64,000 bases of DNA from assembly GCA_003342895.1 (NCBI GenBank), contig PTFA01000050.1:1292968-1356967 (forward strand), written 5' to 3'. Shown here one piece after another: positions 1 to 11,128 of this stretch. Position 1 is the first letter of the stretch, and each line of letters opens with the position of its first letter. The translations under genes were made by a program, and so were the position numbers. The notes beneath the pieces were generated by a model. It saw only the letters and a program-made list of their open reading frames with translations, did no database searches and had not been told where the DNA came from. The DNA is from Casuarius casuarius. Lineage: Eukaryota > Chordata > Aves > Casuariiformes > Casuariidae.

Positions 1-2855
1 GACTCAGGCAAGATGCAAAGCACCGCGTTGGAGGTGGTTTCATTAAGGGTTTGGTCAGAACTTACCAGAAAAAGGCCCCTAAATAACATGTGCTTTGAAT
101 TCAGGCACATCTATCTAGTTGAAAATGATAAAAGCATTTATATTTGTGCGTATGTATATGCATGTGCAGGTGTACACTTAGGTGCATTTATAGTGCTTAG
201 TATATTTATTGAGAAAGAAATGGAAGGTCCTAACTAGTGTTTTACAATATGTGCCCGCACCGATTTTTCAGTGAATCTGGAGCACGTATGGTTACTAATT
301 ACATCTATTCATGGGATTTAAAAATAAATTAGGGAACTTTTAAAACAAATTCAAACAATTCTAAAAATCAATGAAATGTAGAAAATATTTCTCATCTAAA
401 ATATGAAGGCACTCATTCTTTACGTGATCTTAAATATATTTTCTTCCCATATTTGTTCATTATAAGAGCTATTTGTGTTTAATCAAGGGTTCAGCTCTTC
501 TCCAGCTCATCATCTGTTCCTAATCAACCCTGTCGAGGAATCAGACTGCCGAATTTGTGACGTTGCTCTCATTTCTATGGTAATAGGATAGCTGATGAGC
601 ACAGTGTTACTGCTTCATTGTAGGATCAGGGAAAAGAAAGACTGGACTGTGTGGGAGGCAGAGTTAACAGGGACACAAATATCTTTAGTTGGAGGAAACA
701 GGAGCATAGGAAATGATGGCCAATTAAAGGTATATTTGTGAAAGGGCTCCCTGCCAATTTGCCTGCAAGTGAAGTTTTCTATTCCTTTAGAAATTCACCG
801 CTACCTTAAGAATACTTGTAGAAATAGTCACTACTTTAATTAACGATAACTATGTTTCAATACCTTTGCTGTTATATCTCACAGTCTCTTGATTCTTGCT
901 TCAGTAATTGCTTATTGCAGACTTTTAAGGAAAGATGATGCTAATTAATTTAAAGCTTTAAAAAACTGTGTTTACTTGGTCCCTAGGCTCCCAGTCTCTC
1001 ACTGGCATCGTCTCACTGCCACTGGCACGTTCCTCTCCCCAGTGGGACATGGCACTTGGTGGAACGTGTTTCTTGTGGTCCAGCCTGTTTGTAGGGCTTC
1101 TGAAGCAGCAGTGAAGGAGCCTTGGTTTAATTTTCATGCTTGAAAACTTAACAAAGGAAAAATTTTTTTAAGGCGTGAGACTGCTGTTTAGGTTCCTGGA
1201 TACCTCAGCTGTGTAATGCTACTCTTTTTGGCCTCTCTGCCATCTGCTAGTGGGTAGTATGCTTTACAGCTGTAACTTTCCCTTTTTGCCTCTTTTTCAC
1301 ACCTCTTCCAAAGCAAGTAAGAAGGAAAGGGGTACAATGACAACCTAGAGAGCTTATTTTAAGGAAGAGAATGTCTAATTTCTTTGGCAGGTTTTTTTTC
1401 TCCTTCTGCTTCTGGAGCATTATTACGGCGTCTGGTCCATTGCTGTGTAACTCCTAGATTTCCAGCACCTTTCATGACTTCCAAAGCTCTACCTCATTTC
1501 AGGACACACAGAGTCCAGGCCCTCCTTTCGTGCTGTGTGGCAGATCTCCCCGCTTCGTCTGCCAACAGCTGTGCTGTTCTTAGCATATGGGGATCATGCC
1601 TTGAAATAAAGGAATCTGAGCTAAATAACTGAATCTGAGATATTAACCAGCAGCAGGGAACATGAAGCAACACAACTGCAGCTGATGTTCATCATAATAA
1701 AGACATAACCAGGAAAGGTTGTGGAGTTACTGCTCTACTTTCATCTGTTCATGAATTTGGTCTGTCTTAGGTGAGAAAAGATCATTGAAATCCATTTGAA
1801 CTTGTGTATGAAGCAAAAGTTAAAATAAGAGTTCTACAGTCATTCATAGGCCACTAGAGATGAAAGGATTCATAATGGTGCTTACAAATATCTAAATACG
1901 AAAATAATGGGTCATGTATAGAAAAGCCTCAAAACAGTTTCCTCATTTATCTCCCTTGCACTTTCAAGGGGTAACTTTAATGCAACCCCCACTGTAGGCC
2001 AGAAGGCACTGTCTGTCCAGACTGAGGCTGTTATAAGACATTCATGTGTTTGACAGGTTATCACCTTAATAAGAAGATGATCAGAGAGAGACCTTCCAGC
2101 TCTCTGGCAAGAAGACAGACCAGACCAATTATCTTGATTCAACCTCAAAAAAGAATGGACTCGAACAGAATTCCAAAGCCTGATGAAGGACAATGGAACA
2201 GAACGAGAAGCTGAAGACTTAGTGAACCATCGTCATTGTACATTGGCCTTTGCCTACACTAGCCAGCAGTGAGTAATGTGATCGACACTCTGGTTCTCAA
2301 ATGGCTATTGTCTCATTGCACAGATTCTCTCGATTTTCTGATCCCTGTTGCCCGGTTGATGTTGTTCATCTCAGATGAAAAGCAAAGGTAGGAATTCAAG
2401 TAACAATGAGAAAAAACAAGCATTGAGAAGAATTCTACCTTGGTTGTACTGAGGTTGTGCTACAAATTCACTACTACCCTGTTTTAAATCTATTTTTGAG
2501 TAAGCTTAGAGAGAAGCTAGTTAATCTAACATAACTGAAGCAAATATCCCAGGCCTGGCATGATGTTATTTTAGGATGAGTTGTGGAACTGAAACCAAAC
2601 GTGGATGATCCTGTCATATAGCACATAGGGTTCCACACTGTAGGGAACGCACTTCCCTGCAAACTTTGGCACAACTGATCACATCTTCCACTAGGCTTAA
2701 CTGTGGAATCTCTTAAAAATCAATCCTGTATTTGGTCCTTTTCAGTATCTACATGATAGTGAATTCTGCCTTAATACTGCCTTAAGTGGTTTAACAAAAT
2801 GGAGTCAAACTGGTATGAAACTGTCTACGTTTTTTCTCTGCTCACATCAGTGCAG
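1..2855. other. Intergenic DNA, no gene seen
   Basis: AT-rich non-coding sequence with stop codons in all frames. The longest open frames (up to 93 codons at 1912-2193 on the minus strand) show no recognisable domain, splice context or codon pattern. I see no tandem repeat or clear transposon here. It lies far upstream of TOX3 and is best read as ordinary desert sequence. Confidence 0.7.
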
Positions 2856-2859
2856 TCCA

Positions 2860-3190
2860 GAGAGTCCAGTATTTCAAAGAGATCAGGTGATATGCAAAAG
2901 ATAACTGGCTGAACCTGAACTTCCGTAAGGTAGAAGTAATGATCCTTAGCAGAAGAGAGCAGTTGGAAGAGTTCCCAGTTGCGCACGTGAGCAAGCAAGC
3001 CAGTTCAGCAATGGCCTTGGACACTAAGCTCTCTCACAAGGCAGCAACTCAAAAAACCTTTTCTGTCATCTCTGATTAGCTAAATTCCACTCCATCCTGG
3101 AGTATAAACATTTTGCCTTGGTTATGAATACCTTTGTCACCTTTCAGCTGTATTACAGCAATAGGTGAAATCTTCAGTGCTCTGGACAAC
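2860..3190 (+). mobile_element. LINE reverse-transcriptase fossil (L2/L3/CR1-like)
   Basis: Near 2900-2950 one + frame reads NWLNLNFRKVEVMILSR. This resembles the W-x(3-4)-N-x-L-x-LN-x-x-KTEV block found in the C-terminal part of L2/L3/CR1 reverse transcriptases. About 180 bases further on (near 3135-3165) a phrase reading VTFQLYYSN resembles the VTSRLDYCN block that normally follows at about that distance. Frameshifts and stops lie between the two, so it is a dead copy. The order and spacing of the two blocks support a LINE. The exact family and both ends are uncertain, and similarity by eye to two short blocks is the whole evidence. Confidence 0.42.
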
Positions 3191-3260
3191 CCAGTTAGTA
3201 CAGAAAGATGTTTAAATGTTTCTTCAGCACCATCAGATCAGTTCTCTTTCCACACAGGAT

Positions 3261-6200
3261 TTCCAAAATTTGAATAAAGTCTTTATGTTCAAGCATTCCC
3301 ACTTCTCAGAAAATCTGAGAAGCCACCTAACACTCTGAGATTAAGACCACAGTTGATATCTGTAGTTCTTTCATACAGTAGGGCTTTCCACAATCAGGAT
3401 TAAAGTGCACAGCTGGAGAGGAGAGCATTTGCTCAGTAGCTGATCCAGACTTTGCTGTGAACTCTCTAAGACAGCAACACTGTCTTAGAGTGCAAGGTAC
3501 CTTTTTTGACCTTCTCTTTGCTAAGCGACACAAAGCACAGAAAGAGAAACTAAATGAAAAATTATATTCCAAAGTAAGTTTAATCATGTTTGGAAGAAGG
3601 ATTTCCCAGATAATCAGCATTAGTAACACTGTTTAATGTATCCCTGGAAGGTGTTCTGATACAACAGTACAAAAACTTGCAGAAACCAAATGGATTTTTT
3701 GATAAGCAGATCTTGGTACTTGTCTATTATGATGAGCCTTGGTAATCTTTTCCCCTTCAAATCATTTGGGCTGCAACTAAGGGTACTGCTTAAGCACTGT
3801 CCTGCACAGGAACCCAGAATCAAGGTCTTGCGTTTCTGACATGTCCTTGCAGTTTAAGACAAGAGTTTTTATTTTGTGTCAGAAAGGAAGGATTAAATCT
3901 TTGTTCACAATTACCACAAATACTTTTTACTGTTGTCATATGCAAAGTCTCCTACAAAAGCCACGTGTCCACTGTTTTGGCACCATCTGAAACTCATAGC
4001 TGCCAAGCCCGTACTCCTCGAAAACTTAAATGCAGAATAGGGAGTTAAGACCTAGATCAAACGAGCCACTCAGTGGGCAATCAGAATCCTAAATTTTTGG
4101 TGGGATTGGATTTACATTTGTAATCTATCTACATACTTTTCATGAAAGATATGATTCTTAAAGGAATTTAAGCAAGTGAATGGTAGATGTATGTACTTGT
4201 AAAAATCCTAGTAGCCAGCTATCTACATTTAAAAATTATTAGAATAACTTTTAAAATCTGGTAATATAGACTCATTCTTTCATAGTACTAAGAACCTGGG
4301 CTGTAGTCAGACTAAGAATTGAGTACCTGAAACTACTGGATTCACTTTTTCCATGCTTGCAGAGGAATCTTTGACAGAGTAACTCAGCTTAGAGCTTCAG
4401 AATCACCATCTGGTGCCTACTGACAAGGCTTTATTTGTTACTTTGCAATAGATTATATTATTCCTTCTGCACAGATAAATGCTGTTCCAGTAGCGGATGT
4501 GAGAGATTAATATGAGAGCAGCTTGGTATCGGTTCTGTGATTGCATCTTTTACAATATATTTCACGTTTTCCAGTGTTGGGTGATGAGAAATTATGTAGT
4601 TGCACAGTTCATGCTAGCTTGAAAGTAAACTTAAGGAACCCAATTTTCTCATCTTATTATGTGTCCAATGTGAATATATTAGAAAGACTTTTACATGTTT
4701 AAGGTAAGATAGACTCATGTTCTATAGAAAAGGAATGCACTCTTTGATATCTTTACTTATGTATTTGTTTACTTGGGGTTTTGAATTTATGTAGGTCACC
4801 TTCAAGAACAATTAAAATTAGTTTTAATATACATGCCTGAAATTGTTGTATCATACCTAGGAGATGCATGCATATAAAGAATATGCGGAAAAATAAATTG
4901 GGAGCACAAAAATCCCTGCTTGTTTCAGACAGAAATGCACTATGTGTTAGCCAAACAGCTAGCCACAGGTGTATGCTACTGGGCGAATCTGAAAGGATTG
5001 TTGTGTCCACTGTATATTCACTCCTAGCTGTACTTTTATGTTAGTTGTATGTACACAATCTATATATCTACCCATCTGTACACAAAGAGATTTGTTAATG
5101 ACTCACTGAAAAACATATGGACAGAGGAAGTTAGACCACTGCAAAAGGTTTTATTCAAAGAGAGCTCAGCTCTGATACTGGTTTGACTTGAAGCTGTGAA
5201 GCAAGCAGTGGTCTGCTGATGTATTAAATCTGTAAATGCCTTTGGGCATTTCTCTGCCTTTTGGGGCTGCTGCCTGCTGGCAAGCTTTGAATAAAGATAT
5301 GTTCACCAAAGGTAGGATGCAGTAGGGAAGGACAGAAAAACATCTGAGACAGGTCAGATAGTATTTTCAGTATGACCTGGATGTAGCAGAACCCAAATAT
5401 GTCTGTGGTGTCCACAAAAAGGTACTGACATATGAAACCCAAAGACAGAGTTGAATCAAAGTAAGGCTTTTAAACTTGAGTCTGTCTCCTGTGAAATTCA
5501 GATTTATTCAAAGAAGGAACTTTTGGAACTCCATTACCCTTTAGAGCTGATGTCCATTGGTTCACGGACAGTTTTGTGTAGCTTTTTCTAAGCAGACATA
5601 CACTTCTGGGATCAAATGCTTCTAGGATTAAATTGTTTGGCAGTCTTATAAGGGTCTATATTAACACATAGCTAGATTTGTGAATAGAAAGAGAAACATA
5701 TTCTTAAAATAAAATGAAGAGTAAAGAGAGAAATATTTTTAAAAATCTAGCAAAGTATCCCTTGATACCAATTTACCATGTGTATAATCAAGAACGCAAG
5801 ACAATGAAATAGAAACGTGTGATGCTTAGTGGGGCACAGCATTCCTTCCTGCTTTATTTCATCAGGAAAATAGATTGCTGATATTCTGTGCATTTTCCTG
5901 TATGAGAGCTTCCTGTGCAAATACGTAGCTTATTTCTGAAACCAAGAAAAGTCATGCTGGAATATTAGCCTGGAATTTAAAGTTTATCTCCACTGATGAA
6001 GACTGCCTAGTCAAAATGTTTTTGATTGAACTTGCCTTCTAGGTCAGCAGTTCTTCTCATATCACATTATCATGTAGTCTTATAAGGTCTATAATGTAGC
6101 ATATAAGTTTATTATCTGGTAACGTCTGATGTGACACAGTTTTAACTATACATAGAGCTAGTCAAGGTGTTGGCTACCTCTAAGATCAACATTCATGGTC

Positions 6201-9200
6201 AGTTTGAGAGCCAGTGTTCCTGATTCCTGTTTTTGAAGCGCACACAGCTATCTTCAGCTACGCTCACACTTCAGTGCAATCTTTTATACCTCTAAATCAA
6301 ATTAAATGATAAATTGCATATAGTAATCACATACAGTGTAAATTTTATACCACAACAGGTTTTAATAATAGGTTTTTCTCTTTAAGGAAGTACCTTTGAT
6401 CCAGTCTCACTGAACAAAAGAGTCTGCCTTAAAAAAAAGAAAAAAGGAAAAAAAAAAAAAAGCTGTTTCATTTTATATTGGAAAAATACAATGTGACATC
6501 TGGAGAATAAATTGTTCAGTCAGCCAGAAATACGGCTTGTAAAAATTGCTTAGGTTTCTGTAACAAGATTATTTACTGCGACTGTTCACCTATAATACAG
6601 CACACTTCTGAAATGGACCTTTTATGAAACACATCAAGCACTGTGGAAATGTATTCAGTGCATTAATCTACAACACTACACACTTTACAACACTTTTAGA
6701 ACAGATTTTGAAACTCAGACCATCTAATGAGACAGAAAGTTTTTTCTCTATATTCATTCCAGTCACGTTTTATACTAAGCCCCCGGGGTATTTAACATAA
6801 TGCAATAGGTTTTTTTAGAAAATACAAACAAACAAAATGTATTACTCTTCAGATGACTAGTGAGCTCAGACTGCTCTCTGCTCGTATTTCTGTTGCCTAT
6901 ACATAAAGCAAATACCATGTGTATCTTTTGCTCTAAAGCTTTATAAATATTTAAGCAACTTGATTTAATCCAAATCAAAAGGTGCCAGTTTCTAACCATA
7001 GCTTCGTATGGAGTAATTAATGGCAACAACCTGATTATGATCATACTTGAACCAAAGTAAGGGCCTGATTCAGGAGGATGGAAGCTGCTGTTCTACTGCT
7101 CTTGGTATCTCAAATGAAGTAAAATCTAAAAAACTGAAAACAAGAAAAGATCTGCCTTTTTGCCTTATTCTAAGCACTAAGTCTGCAGGGAACTGCGTAT
7201 TTTCTCTCAGGTGCTGGTCTCCTAAGTGTGACTGCAACCACAGCTAGGGACAGGATGAAAGTTGATTCAGGAAATATCCAGATGTAGCAAAGAAAAGCTA
7301 AATTCCGTTACTGATATGTGAGAATAGCTAATGTGTAAATCCCAAACAAGATGACAAAAAGGAAACAGATTTATTTTTGCCCGTAACATGAGTTACAATG
7401 AAATAGCAAGGGCGTAGGAAGGGTTTCCTGATGTGTGATTCAGAAATCACTGCATTCAAATAATAAGATGGACACTGAGCTAGGCTGTTGATGCAAGAGG
7501 ATAAAACGTGGTCACAAAAAAGGGTATTTTATAGTTTCTAAATGCAGAACGCAGTCTTTAATTGCTGTCTTGCCTGAGAGTAGAACGAATAGTCTCTTGA
7601 CTGGCAATAACATTATATGAATCGCGTGTTGGAGTGCTTGATTCAGACCTTGTGTCTGCCCTATTTTGGCAAGTCAGATTGTCCCAAAACAACATATTTT
7701 CTCAAAAAGTCAATTACAAAAGCAGGAATCAAGATCATAAAAATCCTGAACTGTCAACTGCCATTAAGGATGTAGGCTGTAAGAGAAAGCAGCTGTAGAA
7801 TAAAAAATGCAGTGTACAAGCAAAAGGCATGTAAAAATGCACCTCTGTTCCAGTTGTTTAGCATCCCCCCTCTTCTAGGGACGTGGTTTATAGGAGGATT
7901 TCGGAACAGGTAAACCACAGGTCTACCTCCAGGCTTTAGGATATGTATTCAAACCCGCCCAGATTTCCTATCAGCTCAGACTAGCTCATCACGGGCACCA
8001 GTCCAAAATGCTCATCAGTTTTATGGTGTAAGATCTCAACCTGGACAGTGCAACTATGGATCACAATTACTGTCCTATTCTTTATAATATACTACATTTT
8101 TTTGTTGTAAGATGATGTTACCATATGGAGCTGAAATTCGCCAACTGAAGGGAATGTAAGCTATCAGTTCTGGAATTTTTATCTTCTACTATTGAGTTAG
8201 TGGCTGGTCTGAGATAACTCAGGTTTCCCTTGCTTGTGTGTTGCTTACATGAACTACTATATTAGTAGGTTTTGCTATTATTTATATTAAAACAAGCCTT
8301 TATTTAGGAAAGGGATGTAATTTATGGCAGCATATGGTAATAGAGAGATGATACCATCAGCAGAAATTGTCACCTGTTTTCTTGCTTCCAAAGATATCTA
8401 TTAATTTTTCTTCTGTCTCTTGCCACTTAAAATTAATTCATCCCAGGACTGTGAAGTGTTTGTCTTTAGATGCCTTCTGATGTTGTCATTTTTGTCAGTC
8501 TTCAGATGTTCAATTTTTGCTGTGCTGCTGATTTCCTGTTGATTTTCTTCTTTCTTCCCAGAGTGATTCATGTCGTTTTCTAGAAGCAGTGTCTACTGTA
8601 TGTTTACTACTTCTGTCACCAAAATACCCTTGCCATTAGAAGTCATACTGCTTCCTGTAATAGCCTCTGGTTCCTTGTATACTTAAAAATGTCATAATTT
8701 ATCTCAAATAGTGTTACAATATTCCTTTCATTTTTGGCCTTTATTTTTCTTGATTGCTTTTACACTCCGCTGTCTTTTGAAGTTTTGGTGCTTCGTCTGG
8801 CTTATAAATCTGTTCTTAATTTTGATTACATTTTTGTTTCATATCCTTTATTTTCCATATATCCACTGTCTTTTCATTTATTGTTACCTGAGATATATAT
8901 GGACAACTTAAGGGCATACACTAACAAATATGGCACATAATTATGAATAAAAATGAGTGATGTATTTCTTACATGTTATAGAAGACATTTCCTAACAGAC
9001 CATATAAGAAAGAATAACTTTAAATATACAGGATAAAGAAACTATTTTACTCAGTGCCTACTAGCAGAGTACTGAATCAGAATCAACTAGGGGAAAAAAG
9101 CGCCACCTTTTCAGCTAAAAATTCCCTTATACCCCTTAACTTCCCAGCCAAAGCTTCCCCAAAGCGGTTTTCAACTTTTGTGGCCCAGTTGTTGTTGCTT

Positions 9201-10330
9201 GGGGCAGGTCCTGAGAATTCTGTATCACTAGCCTAAGAAACCTATTGAAAATAGGAGCTAAAAATGTGTTAAAAGTCATGTTCTTGCCAATTAAATTTCC
9301 CCCAATTCAGAATTTGATGTTTCCATCACTAACTGGAGTTCTAAATCCAACACGAATGGCCTCGCAGGAGATGCGCTCTGTCTTGCACCTGCTCATCCAT
9401 GTGTGCGATGCGTTGAAGGAAAGAGAAACCAAGCACGCTGTCCGGAAGATGCCAACGAGTCCTCTGTGGTGGGCGAGGGAGTTAGGTAGGCTCCTGGCCA
9501 ATCGTGATCTCTTCCAGTTGCTTTTCAGACTCAGGTAAATCGGTTATTAAATTAAACAACAAATTAACACATTAAAGGCGAAGTACTAGGTAGAGTGAAT
9601 ACAGAGAGATAAGTAAGCCTCCAGATATTGCGGATGTTTCAGTGAGCAAAAGAATTAAAACTAAACAGCTTGCTGGATATGTGTATGTGTCACACCAAGC
9701 AATGGGAATGCAAAGGAAGCTAAGCTAACTCCTTACACTACCCAAACTGGCAAGGCTTTGTCATGAAAGAACCGCTGAAAAAACTGTTTCCCTGTACATA
9801 TTCTACAGATGGCGTGCAGCAAGATGAATTTGTTTGTGGATTCACAGTTACAGTGTTAGACAGCATTTCAAACTTCCCGAGATTCTTCCTGCTCAGTTGT
9901 GATCCTGCACTGAACTGATAATATTCTTCTTTCTATGCTCGGTAATCCTTGGTCAGCTACTAGGGCTTACAAGGTCATTAATTTCTTTTAAACCAAATCC
10001 CAGTATTAAAATAAAAATCCACACTAAAAGCACACAAAATAAACAAGCTTTTTCTTTGTAAAACTTCATATAAAAAGCATACAGTAAGCCAGCACACATC
10101 ATAGCAGCAACATATAATGTATGCTATAAATCAATCCCTACATGGCAAAATGAAAAGGCTGCAGGAATGGAGAAATGCAAATATAATACTTCAGGTAGGA
10201 AAATATCTACATCCTGGTGATAAAATTAGCATTAAAACCATATATAATAGCCATTCTTCAAGACAGTGTAACTGATATCCCTAGAACTTGCAGAAAACCA
10301 CCTCCAGTTCTGAAGGAGTTTGGTCTTTAG
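3261..10330. other. Intergenic DNA, no gene seen
   Basis: AT-rich non-coding sequence. It contains a T-rich stretch at about 8690-8895 that keeps two overlapping hydrophobic frames open; phenylalanine and leucine codons in T-rich DNA explain this without a gene. A somewhat more GC-rich patch at about 9360-9535 carries a 97-codon frame that runs into a CAG|GTAAAT-like donor (see findings). No recognisable exon, RNA gene or intact transposon was found. Confidence 0.65.
6431..6461 (+). repeat. A-rich tract
   Basis: Thirty-one bases of almost pure A, broken only by a few G. It could be a decayed poly(A) tail of a retroposed sequence on the + strand, but I see no recognisable element immediately upstream and no target-site duplication, so it is recorded only as low-complexity sequence. 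Confidence 0.85.
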
Positions 10331-10334
10331 CTCC

Positions 10335-10376
10335 TGTAGCGGCTGTTAAATGATTAAATGCTTAATAGCTGCTACA
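10335..10376 (+). repeat. Imperfect inverted repeat, 15-bp stem with 12-base loop
   Basis: The left arm 10335-10349 pairs with the right arm 10362-10376 over all fifteen positions if G-U pairs are allowed, and the loop is twelve bases. The two non-Watson-Crick positions are both G on the left opposite T on the right. They are therefore acceptable in a + strand RNA but would be C-A mismatches in a minus strand RNA. The stem is shorter than a typical animal pre-miRNA and the flanks do not extend it. It could be a structured non-coding RNA element or chance. Confidence 0.5.
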
Positions 10377-10469
10377 ATATTTTTTTCCTTCAGTGTATTT
10401 GCTAGGTAATTATAGTTGCAAGAGATCAAGGAAGGAAGCAGGTTGTGCTAATCTCGTGTTCCCATGCTG

Positions 10470-10880
10470 TAACACCTCTATTTAATGCAGCACTTCAGCC
10501 CCTTTCTCCGAGGTGTGAGTCAGCTCCTCCCGGCGCAGGCAGGATTTGAGAGAAGAGCATACAGCGCTGCAAAGTACCTACGCTGTGTGCCTTATCTCTG
10601 CGACAGACCTCAGCTGGTGCCTCTCACTGCATGGGTGGACACAGGAGAGTCACGTAACCCGTGTAATAGTGTCTTCCCTCAGCCATGTCCTCCCTCCCTT
10701 GGGCGAGTCGGTGAGTGCGGTCTCACCCACTGAGTCAAAGGCAGCGAGGGGTTGGGGCAGCAGAAGTCGGTTTGTGTCCTTACTCCACCCGAAAGGTTGT
10801 TGTGGTCTAGCGTCATGCACCGCGTGGCAGATCCCTAAGACATCTGGAGAGTCATTGTACAAACTCAAAAGATGGGTTGG
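10470..10880. other. Locally GC-richer patch with two AP-1/MARE-like sites
   Basis: About 400 bases stand out from AT-rich surroundings. TGAGTCAGC at about 10516 and TGAGTCA at about 10731 match the AP-1 site, the first with a MARE-like extension. Overlapping open frames of 82 and 122 codons (+) and 72 codons (-) occupy the patch in three frames. None looks like a known protein, and overlap in several frames argues for composition rather than coding. A distal enhancer is one possible reading. Confidence 0.3.
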
Positions 10881-11107
10881 GATAAATAATAACAGGAAAG
10901 GTGGCAGACTTTGATTAGTAGAAAATGAAGGCTATGGCTTGGAGTAATGAAACTATTTGTGCCAGAGTAGTTCTAGGGGAAGAAAATCTGTATTAGCAGG
11001 GAAATGCACCTATCCAGTAAATGAGGAAGAACACAGCTGATGATACCATTAAAGAACATAGCTAGGGATATCATGCTTATGGTGGAGAAAACAGAAAAAC
11101 GTATGTG

Positions 11108-11128
11108 TTTTTTTTTTTAAAAAAAAAA
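11108..11128. repeat. T11A10 homopolymer palindrome
   Basis: A run of eleven T is followed directly by ten A, forming a near-perfect AT palindrome. Such T/A junctions are rigid and nucleosome-poor, and their length is easily miscalled in sequencing. No function is claimed. Confidence 0.9.

Noticed and set aside
8711..8940. Hydrophobic 66-68 codon frames resembling a membrane protein
   Set aside because: Phe/Leu/Ile-rich translation is the trivial product of T-rich DNA; two frames are open at once.
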